A stretch of 64,000 nucleotides of DNA from Deltaproteobacteria bacterium (GTDB lineage Bacteria > Myxococcota > Myxococcia > Myxococcales > SZAS-1), in assembly GCA_018266075.1 (NCBI GenBank), contig JAFEBB010000031.1, positions 1 through 64,000 of the forward strand. The letters run 5' to 3'. Below the pieces are notes generated by a model. That model was given only the letters and a program-made list of their open reading frames with translations. It searched no databases and was not told the DNA's origin. Made by a program: the position numbers and the translations under genes. This document shows, piece after piece, positions 8,065 to 16,362 of the stretch (position 1 is the first letter of the stretch; every line of letters begins with the position of its first letter).

Positions 8065-9260
8065 TGGATCTCTCCGCGCACCGCAAAGACTTCCCGCTGC
8101 TCGAGCAGACGCTCGACGGAAACCCGGTCGTCTTTCTCGACTCCGCTTCCACGACGCCCAAGCCGCAAACCGTGATCGACGCCGTCACGCGCTTCTACAC
8201 GCAGCACACCGCCAACGTTCACCGCGGCGTGCACGCGTTCGGCGAGGACTCCACGCAGAAGTTCGAAGAGGCGCGCGCCGAGGTGGCCAGCTTCCTCAAC
8301 TGCTCGCCCGCCGAGATCGTCTTCACCAAGAACGCCACCATGAGCATGAACATGGTGGCCGCGGGCCTCGAGCTGCGTCGCGATGACGAGGTGCTCACCA
8401 CCGAGCTCGAGCACCACGCGAACTACCTGCCCTGGCGGATCCGCGCGAAGGTCGTGCCCGTGGGCCTCGAGGCAGACGGCTCGCCGCGCTGGAACGAGAT
8501 CGCGTCCAAGCTCAGCAAGAAGACGCGGCTGGTGACCTTCGCGCACGTGTCGAACACGACCGGACTCATCGCGCCCGTCGAGGATTGGATCAGCCAGGCC
8601 AGGAAGCACGGCGCGCTGACGCTGATCGACGCCTCGCAATCGGCGTCGCACCTGCCGCTCGATGTGAAGGCGCTCGGCTGCGACTTCCTCGCCTTCAGCG
8701 GCCACAAGCTGCTCGCGCCCTCGGGCGTTGGCGTGCTCTACGGGCGCCGCGAGCTGCTGGAAAAGCTGACGCCCTTCGAGACCGGCGGCGGCATGGTGAG
8801 CTACCACGCCAAGGATCGCTTCGAGCTGCGCGAGGCGCCGTTCAAGCACGAGGCGGGCACGCCCAACATCGAAGGCGTGCTCGGCCTGGGCGCGGCGGTG
8901 CGCTACCTGCGCCGCATTGGCATGCAGAACATCCACGCGCACTCGCGCGAGCTCGGCCGCCAGATGGTCGAGGGCCTCAGCACGATCAAAGGCGTAACGT
9001 TGATCGGCCGCAGCGCGCCGGCGGAGCAGCGCATCGGGCTGTGCACGTTTCACGTCAACGCGGGTGGCATGCAGCAGAGCGACGTCGCCCGCTTCCTCTG
9101 CGACGCCCACCAGATCCTCTGCTCCGGCGGCTTCCACTGCGCGCACATGCTCCACCACGAGCTCGAGCTGGAGGGCACCGTGCGCGCGTCGGCGCACCTG
9201 TTCAACACTTCCGCCGAGATCGACAAGCTGCTCGCCGCCGTTCGTGAGATCGCGGTGTAG
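8064..9260 (+). CDS. SufS/CsdA-like cysteine desulfurase
   Basis: This PLP-dependent class V aminotransferase-fold enzyme (398 residues) would convert cysteine to alanine and an enzyme persulfide. The Schiff-base Lys is in FSGHKLLAPSGVGVLY, the PLP-contact His in ELEHHANYLPW, and the mobile active-site Cys in GFHCAHML, a variant of the group II R-x-G-x-H-C-A motif. SufS-like features at the N-terminus include VVFLDSASTTPKP and NVHRGVH. It starts inside the stop of the ligase gene (TGATG overlap), so the two are translationally coupled. The isc operon lies elsewhere in the window, so this paralog may supply sulfur to a dedicated pathway. Confidence 0.88.
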   Translation: MDLSAHRKDFPLLEQTLDGNPVVFLDSASTTPKPQTVIDAVTRFYTQHTANVHRGVHAFGEDSTQKFEEARAEVASFLNCSPAEIVFTKNATMSMNMVAAGLELRRDDEVLTTELEHHANYLPWRIRAKVVPVGLEADGSPRWNEIASKLSKKTRLVTFAHVSNTTGLIAPVEDWISQARKHGALTLIDASQSASHLPLDVKALGCDFLAFSGHKLLAPSGVGVLYGRRELLEKLTPFETGGGMVSYHAKDRFELREAPFKHEAGTPNIEGVLGLGAAVRYLRRIGMQNIHAHSRELGRQMVEGLSTIKGVTLIGRSAPAEQRIGLCTFHVNAGGMQQSDVARFLCDAHQILCSGGFHCAHMLHHELELEGTVRASAHLFNTSAEIDKLLAAVREIAV

Positions 9261-9395
9261 CGCGCTGGTCAGTGCACGCCCGCGAAGACGCTCGCCATTT
9301 GGATCTGGCACGGATCTCTCGCAGCGCTCGCGGCCTTCGGGTGGTCGCTCGCCATGCCGGTGCCTATGGTTCCCGCCAGGTCGCGGGAGGCGGGC

Positions 9396-9743
9396 GTGGG
9401 CGCAAAGCACTGGCTGGTTGCCGCGGCAGCATCGGGAGCGCTCCTTGCGGGCTGCGAGAAGCCGCCGCCCCAGGAAGAGCTCGACGAGCTCGCTCAGGTG
9501 AAGCGCGATCGCGCCCAGCTCGACGCGGACTTCGACGAGCTCGGCGCGCGGCTGCTCGAGGATCGGTCGATCGTCACCACCGATGCCGTGCTCGAGGCGC
9601 GGCACCAGCAAGTGTCGCAGGTGGCGTGTCAGAACCTCTCCGACCACTGGACGGGCATCAACCGCTTCCTCGACAACCAGACCGAGAAAGAGAAGGACAA
9701 GCACCGCTCCCGGGTGGCGTCGTATCGCGCGCAGCGGGATTAG
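9396..9743 (+). CDS. Small lipoprotein, hypothetical
   Basis: A GTG at 9396 with an upstream GGGAGG gives a 115-residue protein. It begins with a lipoprotein signal (HWLVAAAASGALLAGCEK) whose lipobox is LLAGC. The mature part is charged and helical (ELDELAQVKRDRAQLDADF), likely a coiled coil, and ends in a basic Lys/Arg segment. An in-frame ATG at 9354 would give an unusual N-terminal extension and is less likely. It sits between the cysteine desulfurase and hutF without obvious coupling to either. No family is recognised. Confidence 0.65.
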   Translation: MGAKHWLVAAAASGALLAGCEKPPPQEELDELAQVKRDRAQLDADFDELGARLLEDRSIVTTDAVLEARHQQVSQVACQNLSDHWTGINRFLDNQTEKEKDKHRSRVASYRAQRD

Positions 9744-9790
9744 CTGATTGCGTGGCACGACCGCGCTGAAGCGGGCACAATCCGCGCGGC

Positions 9791-11164
9791 ATGGCCTTGC
9801 GCGCGTACCTCCCTGACCTCGTCTACGCGGACGGCGCGTTTCGATCCGGTGTGGCCATCGTGGTCAACGACGCGCGCATCGTGAGCGTGGGCGCGGCCCC
9901 GAGCGGCATCGAGCACATCCGGCTCGCCAACCGCGCGGCCTTGCCGGGCCTGGTGAACGCGCACAGCCACGCGTTCCAGCGCGCCATTCGCGGGCGCACC
10001 GAGTGGCGCTCGCCGGGCCACGCCGCCGACGACTTCTGGACCTGGCGCGAGCAGATGTACGCCGCGGCCATGCGGCTCTCGCCCGAGGGCGTGTTCGCTG
10101 TTTCGCGGATGTGCTTTCTGGAGATGGCGCTCGCGGGCATCACCAGCGTGGGCGAGTTCCACTACCTGCACCGCGCGCCGGATGGCTCGGCCTACGCGGA
10201 TGCGAACGAGCTCGCGCATCGGGTGATCGCCGCGGCGCAGGAAGTGGGCATTCGCATCGCGCTGCTGCGCGTGGCCTACCAGCGCGCAGGCTTCAACGCG
10301 CCCAAGAACCCGCTTCAGTCGCGCTTTGTCGAGCCGAATGTTGAGACATATCTCGATATATCTGAACAACTCCACGCCCGCTACCGCGACGACCGGGCCT
10401 GGGTGGGCGCAGCGCCGCACAGCGTCCGGGCGGTGGATCGCACCTGGATCGCCGGGATCTCCGCGTGGGCGCACGCGAAGAAGCTGCCCGTGCACATGCA
10501 CGTGGCCGAGCAGCCCAAGGAGATCCGCGACTGCCAGGCCGAGCACGGCAAGACGCCGGTGGGGTTGCTGGCGGAGCTGGGCGCGCTGGGGCCGCGCTTC
10601 ACGGCGGTGCACGCGGTGCACCTCACCGACGCCGACAAGGCCGCGCTGCGCGACTCGAAGTCCACCATCTGCGCATGCCCGACGACCGAGCGAAATCTGG
10701 GCGACGGGATCTTGGATCCGACCGTCACGAACATCGCGCTCGGCACCGACAGCCAGGTGCAGATCGATCTTCTCGAGGACGCGCGCGAGCTCGAGTACCA
10801 CCTGCGCCTGCAGAAGCTGGAGCGCGCGATCCTTCCGCCACAGGGCGACGGGCTCACCGGCCTCGCGACGCGCTTGTTTACGGCGGCCACCGCGAACGGC
10901 GCGCGCAGCATCGGCTCGGGCGCGGGCGCGATTGCTGCCGGCGAGAGCGCGGATTTCTTCACCGTGGATCTCGACGATCCATCGATTGCCGGCGCGCGCG
11001 CGAACGACCTGCTCGCGAGCGTGGTGTTCTCCCTCGAGCGCACGGCCATTCGCGACGTGATCGTGCGTGGCATGCGAATCGTCGAAGAGGGTCGCCACGC
11101 GCGGCAGGCCGAGATCACCGCCGAGTACACGCGCGAGGTCCGCGCGCTCTGGGAGAACGCATGA
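9791..11164 (+). CDS. hutF: Formimidoylglutamate deiminase
   Basis: HutF hydrolyses N-formimino-L-glutamate to N-formyl-L-glutamate and ammonia in the five-step histidine degradation route. The 457-residue amidohydrolase shows the metal-binding HxH in NAHSHAFQRAIRG and further ligands in HMHVAEQPKEI and TAVHAVHLTD, with the Asp in GTDSQVQID. Spacing and length match HutF rather than a generic deaminase. Its stop overlaps the next ATG (ATGA), which tightly couples it to an M20 deacylase that may perform the following step. No hutH, hutU or hutI gene is in the window. Confidence 0.9.
   Translation: MALRAYLPDLVYADGAFRSGVAIVVNDARIVSVGAAPSGIEHIRLANRAALPGLVNAHSHAFQRAIRGRTEWRSPGHAADDFWTWREQMYAAAMRLSPEGVFAVSRMCFLEMALAGITSVGEFHYLHRAPDGSAYADANELAHRVIAAAQEVGIRIALLRVAYQRAGFNAPKNPLQSRFVEPNVETYLDISEQLHARYRDDRAWVGAAPHSVRAVDRTWIAGISAWAHAKKLPVHMHVAEQPKEIRDCQAEHGKTPVGLLAELGALGPRFTAVHAVHLTDADKAALRDSKSTICACPTTERNLGDGILDPTVTNIALGTDSQVQIDLLEDARELEYHLRLQKLERAILPPQGDGLTGLATRLFTAATANGARSIGSGAGAIAAGESADFFTVDLDDPSIAGARANDLLASVVFSLERTAIRDVIVRGMRIVEEGRHARQAEITAEYTREVRALWENA
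10355..10362. other. GATATATC palindrome
   Basis: This exact copy lies in hutF and is read as GAT ATA TCT (residues DIS) with an ATA codon. A related ACATATCTC lies just upstream, making a small AT-rich island. Confidence 0.7.
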
Positions 11165-12279
11165 CCCCGGCTGAGCACCTGAAGCAGCTCGTGGCCATCG
11201 ACTCCACCTCGACGCTCTCCAACGCGCCGATGATCGAGCTCCTCGAGCAGAAGCTGCGCGCCAAGGGCTTGCGCACCTCGCGGCACGCGTACGTCGATGC
11301 GAAGGGCGTGCAGAAGCAGAACCTCGTCGCGCGCGCGGGGCCCGACGGTGATCCGCAGCTCGCGCTGGTGGGCCACACCGACTGCGTGCCCTACGACGCC
11401 TCGTGGAAAGAGGCGCTCATCCTCACGCCGAAGGACGGCAAGCTCTACGCGCGCGGCGCCTGCGACACCAAAGGCTTCATCGCCTGTGCGCTCCATGCGG
11501 TGGAGTCGACGGATCTCGGATCTTTGCGCGCGCCGCTGGCGATGATCTTCACCGCCGACGAAGAGGTTGGCTGCATCGGCGCCAAGGAGCTCGCCGACGC
11601 CAAGCCGTTCCAGGTGAAGTACGCGATCGTCGGCGAGCCCACCCAGCTCCAGCCGGTGCGCGCGAACAAGGGCTACTGCCTCGGCGAGATCGAAATCCGC
11701 GGCAAGGAAGGGCACAGCGCGTATCCCGAGAAGGGGGCGTCGGCGATTCGCGCGGCGGGCCGCGTGCTCGCGGCGCTCGACGGCCTCGATGGCGAGCTGC
11801 GCGCGCTGCCGGATCCGGCCTTCGCGCCGCCGTTCACGACGCTGAACGTAGGGCTCATCAGCGGCGGCAAGGCGAAGAACATCATCCCCGGGAGCTGCAA
11901 GCTCACGCTCGAGTGGCGCCCGGTGCCGAGCCAGGACGCGCGGCTCGTGGTGAAGCGGGTGCTCGACATCCTGAAGCAGGTATGCAGCGCCGAGCCGGGC
12001 CTCGACTACACGTTCGATCCGGGTCGCTTGGATCTCGGCTTCGCGACCGTACCCACGAGCGAGATCGTGAAGTTCGTGGAGCGCGAGGTGAACCAGAAGC
12101 CGGGCACGGTCGCGTTCGGCACCGAGGGACCGCAGCTCACCGATCTGGGCGCCGAGGTCGTGGTCTTCGGACCTGGCGATATTCGCGTGGCGCACCAGAC
12201 CGGCGAGTTCGTGCCCGAGGCAGATCTCGCAGAGTGCACGCGCGTGCTGCAGAAGGCCGTGAAGCAGTTCTGCGGCTGA
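11161..12279 (+). CDS. M20-family deacylase (ArgE/DapE type), coupled to hutF
   Basis: This 372-residue zinc hydrolase has the M20 signatures ALVGHTDCVPYD (metal His/Asp), RGACDTKGFIACAL (bridging Asp), TADEEVGCIGAK (catalytic Glu and metal Glu) and KGKEGHSAYP-like dimerisation-domain His (IEIRGKEGHSAYPEKG). It resembles N-acetylornithine deacetylase. The one-codon overlap with hutF suggests it may instead deformylate N-formylglutamate, the step usually done by HutG, which is of another family. That is inference from position. Arginine biosynthesis genes are not nearby. Confidence 0.85.
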   Translation: MTPAEHLKQLVAIDSTSTLSNAPMIELLEQKLRAKGLRTSRHAYVDAKGVQKQNLVARAGPDGDPQLALVGHTDCVPYDASWKEALILTPKDGKLYARGACDTKGFIACALHAVESTDLGSLRAPLAMIFTADEEVGCIGAKELADAKPFQVKYAIVGEPTQLQPVRANKGYCLGEIEIRGKEGHSAYPEKGASAIRAAGRVLAALDGLDGELRALPDPAFAPPFTTLNVGLISGGKAKNIIPGSCKLTLEWRPVPSQDARLVVKRVLDILKQVCSAEPGLDYTFDPGRLDLGFATVPTSEIVKFVEREVNQKPGTVAFGTEGPQLTDLGAEVVVFGPGDIRVAHQTGEFVPEADLAECTRVLQKAVKQFCG

Positions 12280-12897
12280 TCAGCGCGGATCCAGGAGCCA
12301 CGCGATCGAGTCGCGCGCCGCCTGCTCGAGCGCGTCGAGCTGGTTTGTGAAGAGGTGATCCGCACCGGCAATTGAAGTGAACTTGAACTGGGCGCTCAGC
12401 GGTCGCAGCGCGGCTTCGACTTCTGAGGCTGGCCCGAACTCGTCATCCGCGCCCTGGATCACCGCGAGCGGCGCGTTCACCTTCGCTTCGTGCGCGAACA
12501 TCTTCACCGCCACGCCTGCGAGCAGCACCGCGCGGACCCGCGGATCCGTCGACGCCGTGTGCAAGCCCACCCAGGCGCCGAATGAGTAGCCCGCGATCCA
12601 CAAGGGAGCGTCCGAGTGCTTCTCCGCGAGGAACGCCAGGCCGGCCGCGACGTCCTCGCGCTCGCCGATGCCCTCGGCAAACTTGCCGCTCGAGCGTCCC
12701 ACGCCGCGGAAGTTGAAGCGTACGCACGCCACCTGCGCATCGCGGAGCGCGCGAGCGATTCGGTACGGCGCGTGGTGGTGCATGCTGCCGCCGAGCTGCG
12801 GGTGCGGATGGAGCACCACCGCGCACGCGCGCGGGCGCGGCACATCCCAGTACACGGCTTCCAGGATCCCGTGCGGCGCCGGGACGTCCACGAACAT
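12280..12897 (-). CDS. Alpha/beta hydrolase, dienelactone-hydrolase-like
   Basis: The 205-residue protein has the small bacterial hydrolase pattern. An oxyanion-side strand is VVLHPHPQLGGSMHH, the nucleophile elbow is AGYSFGAWVG (Ser), the acid is likely Asp in IQGADDEFGP, and the His is in IAGADHLFTN. No signal peptide is present, so it should be cytosolic. Its start is immediately adjacent to the stop of the following minus-strand gene (12898), so the two probably form an operon. It is convergent with the M20 gene, with stops abutting at 12279/12280. The substrate is unknown. Confidence 0.82.
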   Translation of the reverse strand: MFVDVPAPHGILEAVYWDVPRPRACAVVLHPHPQLGGSMHHHAPYRIARALRDAQVACVRFNFRGVGRSSGKFAEGIGEREDVAAGLAFLAEKHSDAPLWIAGYSFGAWVGLHTASTDPRVRAVLLAGVAVKMFAHEAKVNAPLAVIQGADDEFGPASEVEAALRPLSAQFKFTSIAGADHLFTNQLDALEQAARDSIAWLLDPR

Positions 12898-13437
12898 CTA
12901 GAACAGCTTCTCGCGCAGCGCCTTGGCGCGCGCCTTCTGCTCGTCGTCGATGGAGGTGAGCTCGATGGCCTTGAGCCGCTGCTCCAGGCTCTTGGGCTTC
13001 TTGGGGCCGACGATCTTGCCTTCCTCGGTCAGTGCCTCGAGCTTGCCCAGCGCCTTGTCCACCACGCGCGCGCGCGCGTGATCGAGCAGGCTGTTGAGGA
13101 AGTACGGATCCTCGGGGAGCTCGTGCTCCTGCACGAACGTCACCACGGCCTCGCTCCAGGCTTTGCGATCTTCTTGCTCGAGCTTCTGCAGATCCTTGAG
13201 CGCCTGCGTGCGCTTGCCCTTCTCGCCGCCCGGATCCAGCGCGCCCGACATCTGCTCGGGCACCTCGCCGCCGCCGCCGAAGATCTTCTCCACGCTCTTC
13301 TTGTAGTCCTGGTACGACTGCGTGTGGCTCAGCTTCTCCTGCTGCCAGTCGGGCTTCTCGCCCTTCTTGCGGGAACGAAGGAGCTTGTCGCGCTCGGAGT
13401 AGGTGAGCTTGCGGCCGTCGTCGCGATTCTTGGGCAT
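12898..13437 (-). CDS. Hypothetical charged protein
   Basis: The ATG at 13437 (MPKNRDDGRKLTYSERDKL) has a good ribosome-binding site, GGAGG with a 5-nt spacer, and is preferred over an upstream Met at 13485. The 179-residue product is very rich in Lys, Glu, Arg and Asp, with no signal peptide or membrane segment. It has a short Gly loop (FGGGGEVPE) and predicted long helices (LEALTEEGKI, KALREKLF). It may bind nucleic acid or act as a scaffold. It is first in a two-gene unit with the alpha/beta hydrolase and divergent from phhB. No family is recognised with confidence. Confidence 0.65.
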   Translation of the reverse strand: MPKNRDDGRKLTYSERDKLLRSRKKGEKPDWQQEKLSHTQSYQDYKKSVEKIFGGGGEVPEQMSGALDPGGEKGKRTQALKDLQKLEQEDRKAWSEAVVTFVQEHELPEDPYFLNSLLDHARARVVDKALGKLEALTEEGKIVGPKKPKSLEQRLKAIELTSIDDEQKARAKALREKLF

Positions 13438-13556
13438 GGGAGCCTCCGGCCGGCGGCTTCCCCCCGCGCGACCGCGGGCGAACATGACAGAGCCCGGTCC
13501 ACTTGAAAAGCCGACTCCGGCCCGGCAAATGTGCCGCTTCCACGAGGGGAGCGCAC

Positions 13557-13838
13557 GTGAAGAAGCTGACCGACGCCGAGATCCGCACCGAGCTGGAGAA
13601 GCTGCCGGGCTGGCGCAAGCAGGGCGAGGCGATCACCAAGACCTTCGAGCTGCCCTCGTTCGCGCGGGCGGTCGAGGTGGTGAACGCCGTGGCCAAGCAC
13701 GCCGACTCGGTGGATCACCACCCGGACATGCTCATCCAGTACCGCAAGCTCACCTTCACGCTGAACACCCACGACGTGGGCGGCGTGAGCGCGAAGGACA
13801 TCGAGCTCGCCAAGAACGTCGACCAGCTCGCGAAGTAG
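13557..13838 (+). CDS. phhB: Pterin-4a-carbinolamine dehydratase
   Basis: The enzyme dehydrates 4a-hydroxytetrahydropterin during recycling of the cofactor of aromatic amino acid hydroxylases. The 93-residue length fits the family. The active-site pattern DHHPDM follows the helix AVEVVNAVAKHADSV, and the second conserved block is TLNTHDVGGVSAKDIELA. The GTG at 13557 with an upstream GAGGGG is the best start. No phenylalanine hydroxylase gene is visible here, so it may act in pterin (molybdopterin-related) metabolism instead. It is convergent with the thioredoxin-like gene, with stops adjacent. Confidence 0.92.
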   Translation: MKKLTDAEIRTELEKLPGWRKQGEAITKTFELPSFARAVEVVNAVAKHADSVDHHPDMLIQYRKLTFTLNTHDVGGVSAKDIELAKNVDQLAK

Positions 13839-14378
13839 TCACTTCTTCGGCGCCGGTGCGGCCGGCTTGGGCGCGGGTGGCGGGGGGAGCAGGCTGTCGA
13901 GGGCGTGCGCTTCGTCGGCGCCGTGGAACGAGCCGATGCGCTTGCCGTCCTTGAAGATGAAGGTCGCGGGGATGGTGGGCTGCGTCCACTCGGGCGCGAC
14001 CTTCTTGGTCATGGTGTGCGGATCGATGTCGGGCGAGAGCACGTAGTGCTTGGCCTGCGCGAAGAAGCCGCCGAACTGGGTCATCATCGAGAAGCCCAGC
14101 TCCTCCACGTCGGCGGGCTCGTCGGCGGAGATGAAGGTGAAGTCCACGCCCTTCTTGCCCAGCTCCTGAGCCTTCTTCATGAAGCCAGGCAGCTCCTCGC
14201 GGCACGGCCCGCACCACGTGGCCCAGAAGTGCACCACGTGCGTGCCCTTGGCCTTGAACGCCGGCAGCGCGAGCACGGCCTTGGTCGTGGCCAGCAGCGG
14301 GAAGTGCTTGGCGTCCTTGGCTGGCGCAGGCTTCGTGGGCGCGGCCGTGATCGTGAGGGCGAGCAGCAGCGCGGTCAT
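13839..14378 (-). CDS. TlpA/ResA-like thiol:disulfide oxidoreductase
   Basis: This 179-residue exported thioredoxin-fold protein has a short signal peptide (MTALLLALTITAAP) and the redox motif WATWCGPCREELPG. The cis-Pro loop is near QPTIPATFIFKDGKRIG. It ends in a Pro/Ala/Lys tail. It probably reduces or isomerises periplasmic disulfides, for example in cytochrome maturation; a dsbD gene at 47 kb could supply electrons. Its ATG overlaps the dapE stop (ATGA), so it is cotranscribed with dapD-dapE, an odd functional pairing. Confidence 0.85.
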   Translation of the reverse strand: MTALLLALTITAAPTKPAPAKDAKHFPLLATTKAVLALPAFKAKGTHVVHFWATWCGPCREELPGFMKKAQELGKKGVDFTFISADEPADVEELGFSMMTQFGGFFAQAKHYVLSPDIDPHTMTKKVAPEWTQPTIPATFIFKDGKRIGSFHGADEAHALDSLLPPPPAPKPAAPAPKK

Positions 14379-15454
14379 GGGCGCGACTCCAGGAAGTTCT
14401 TGAGGTGCGTGAAGGCGTGCTCGAGCGCGGCGATGGGCGCGCTCTCGTTGGCCTGGTGTGCTTGGGACGTCTCGCCGGGGCCGTAATTCACCGCGTCCAC
14501 CCCGCGGACGCCGAAGCGGGCGACGTCGGTCCAGGCCTGCTTGGCGGTCACCGGCGCGCCGTTGCTGCGCAGGAAGCGCTGCACGTGCGGGTTGTCCAGG
14601 CAGACGCGACCCGAGGGGCTGAGATCCGTGAACGTCACCACGGCGCGCTCGCGCACCAGCGCGCGCACCTCGGCCTGGGCCTGCTCGATGGTCTTTCCCG
14701 GGGCGAAGCGGACGTTGAGGTTGAGCTCGAAGCGCTCGGGGATCACGTTGCGCGCGCGGCCGCCCTCGGCGCGGGTGACGTGCATGACCTCGTAGAACAT
14801 CAGCCCATCGCGCTCCACGGGCACGCGCTGACGCGCGTGCAGCTCGGCCAGAAACCCGCCCGCCTTGTGGACCGCGTTCTCGCCCTGCCACGGCCGCGCG
14901 GAGTGCGCGCTCTTGCCGCTGAACACGAGCGTCGCATGCAGACTGCCCACGCAGCCCACCTGAAGCTGGCCGTCGGTGGGCTCCATGCAGATGGCGAGCG
15001 CGAACTTTCCGAGCTGCGGCAGCGCGGCGAAGAGCGGCTCGAGCCCGTTCTCGGCGTACGGCCCCTCCTCGCGCTCGTAGAGCACGAATGCGAGATTCAC
15101 CGGGAGTGAAGGGCGGTCGAGCTTCTCGGCGAGGGCCATCATCACCGCCACGCCGCCCTTCATGTCCGAGGCGCCCAGGCCGTGCACGCGCTCGCCCACG
15201 ATGCGCGGGGCGGCGTCGCCAGGATGAAGCGGGACGGTGTCGATGTGGCCGACGAGCGCGACGGTCGGACGCGGATCGTCGAGCTTGCCCAGCACCAGCG
15301 AGTGCCCGATGCGACGCAGCTCTCCCGCGCCGAAGTGCTGCTTGGCCCAGGCCTCCAGGGCGTCGCAGATCGCGCGCTCGTCGCCGATCACGCTGGGGAT
15401 GGCGCAGAGCTGCAGGGTGCGCTCGGCCAGCGAAGCGGGGGCGAGGAGGCTCAT
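14375..15454 (-). CDS. dapE: Succinyl-diaminopimelate desuccinylase
   Basis: DapE removes succinate from N-succinyl-LL-diaminopimelate in the lysine and peptidoglycan precursor pathway. The 359-residue M20 enzyme shows ALVGHIDTVPLHPGD (metal His/Asp), HGLGASDMKGGVAVM (bridging Asp), LYEREEGPYAENG (catalytic and metal Glu) and GKSAHSARPWQGENA (dimerisation-domain His). It lies 11 nt downstream of dapD, which supports DapE over other M20 activities. Its stop overlaps the thioredoxin gene start. Confidence 0.9.
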   Translation of the reverse strand: MSLLAPASLAERTLQLCAIPSVIGDERAICDALEAWAKQHFGAGELRRIGHSLVLGKLDDPRPTVALVGHIDTVPLHPGDAAPRIVGERVHGLGASDMKGGVAVMMALAEKLDRPSLPVNLAFVLYEREEGPYAENGLEPLFAALPQLGKFALAICMEPTDGQLQVGCVGSLHATLVFSGKSAHSARPWQGENAVHKAGGFLAELHARQRVPVERDGLMFYEVMHVTRAEGGRARNVIPERFELNLNVRFAPGKTIEQAQAEVRALVRERAVVTFTDLSPSGRVCLDNPHVQRFLRSNGAPVTAKQAWTDVARFGVRGVDAVNYGPGETSQAHQANESAPIAALEHAFTHLKNFLESRP

Positions 15455-15465
15455 TCAACCCAACC

Positions 15466-16290
15466 TTAAACCGGCACGGCGAAGTCGCGCAGCGCCTGGT
15501 TCAAGCTGGTCTTGGTGTCGGTGCTGGCCTTGCGCTGCCCGATGATCAGCGCGCAGGGCACGCCGTACTCGCCGGCGGGGAACTTCTTCAATCGCGTGCC
15601 GGGGATGACCACGCTCCGCGCGGGCACGCGGCCCTTGTAGATCTTCTCTTTGCTGCCGGTGACGTCGATGATCTGCGTGCTCGAGGTGAGCACCACGTTC
15701 GCGCCGAGCACGGCTTCCTCTTCGACCACCACGCCCTCGACCACGATGCATCGCGAGCCGACGAACGCGCGGTCCTCGATGATCACCGGGCTCGCAGCGG
15801 GCGGCTCCAGCACGCCGCCAAGCCCCACGCCGCCGGAGAGGTGCACGTTCTGGCCCACCTGCGCACACGAGCCGACGGTGGCCCAGGTGTCGACCATGGT
15901 CCCCGCGCCTACGCGCGCGCCGATGTTCACGTAGCCCGGCATGAGGATCACGCCCGGCTCGAGGAACGAGCCGTAGCGCACCGTGCCCGGCGGAACCACG
16001 CGGACGTTCGCCTTGGCGAGGTTCTTCTTGAGCGGGATCTTGTCGTGGAACTCGAAAGGCCCCACCTCGTGCACCTGCATCTGCGCCAGGCCGAAGTAGA
16101 GCAGGATGGCCTGCTTCACCCAGGCGTTCGTCACCCAGGCGCCGTCGATCTTCTCGGCCACGCGGAGCGTGCCCGCATCGAGCGCGTCGAGCACGGCGCG
16201 GACGGCGTTGGCGTGCGCGGGATCCTGGAGCTTGGCGCGGTCGGCGAACGCGGCCTCGATGAGCGGCTTGTGGGCGAGCAGGTCGGACAT
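15466..16290 (-). CDS. dapD: Tetrahydrodipicolinate N-succinyltransferase
   Basis: DapD adds a succinyl group from succinyl-CoA to tetrahydrodipicolinate. The 274-residue protein has the N-terminal helical domain and a left-handed beta-helix of hexapeptide repeats (GYVNIGARVGAGTMVDTWAT, GSCAQVGQNVHLSGGVG, AVLGANVVLT). The ATG at 16290 (MSDLLAHKPLIE) is preferred; another ATG lies four codons upstream. The same frame stays open far upstream but only antisense to the ABC transporter and CapA genes. It is first in the dapD-dapE-thioredoxin operon and divergent from the ABC exporter. Confidence 0.95.
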   Translation of the reverse strand: MSDLLAHKPLIEAAFADRAKLQDPAHANAVRAVLDALDAGTLRVAEKIDGAWVTNAWVKQAILLYFGLAQMQVHEVGPFEFHDKIPLKKNLAKANVRVVPPGTVRYGSFLEPGVILMPGYVNIGARVGAGTMVDTWATVGSCAQVGQNVHLSGGVGLGGVLEPPAASPVIIEDRAFVGSRCIVVEGVVVEEEAVLGANVVLTSSTQIIDVTGSKEKIYKGRVPARSVVIPGTRLKKFPAGEYGVPCALIIGQRKASTDTKTSLNQALRDFAVPV

Positions 16291-16362
16291 GCGCGGGAAC
16301 ATACTGCACGTCGCGCTTCCGGGCATTTGCGCGAGCGGAAGTGACGTGCCACCTTCGCGCGC

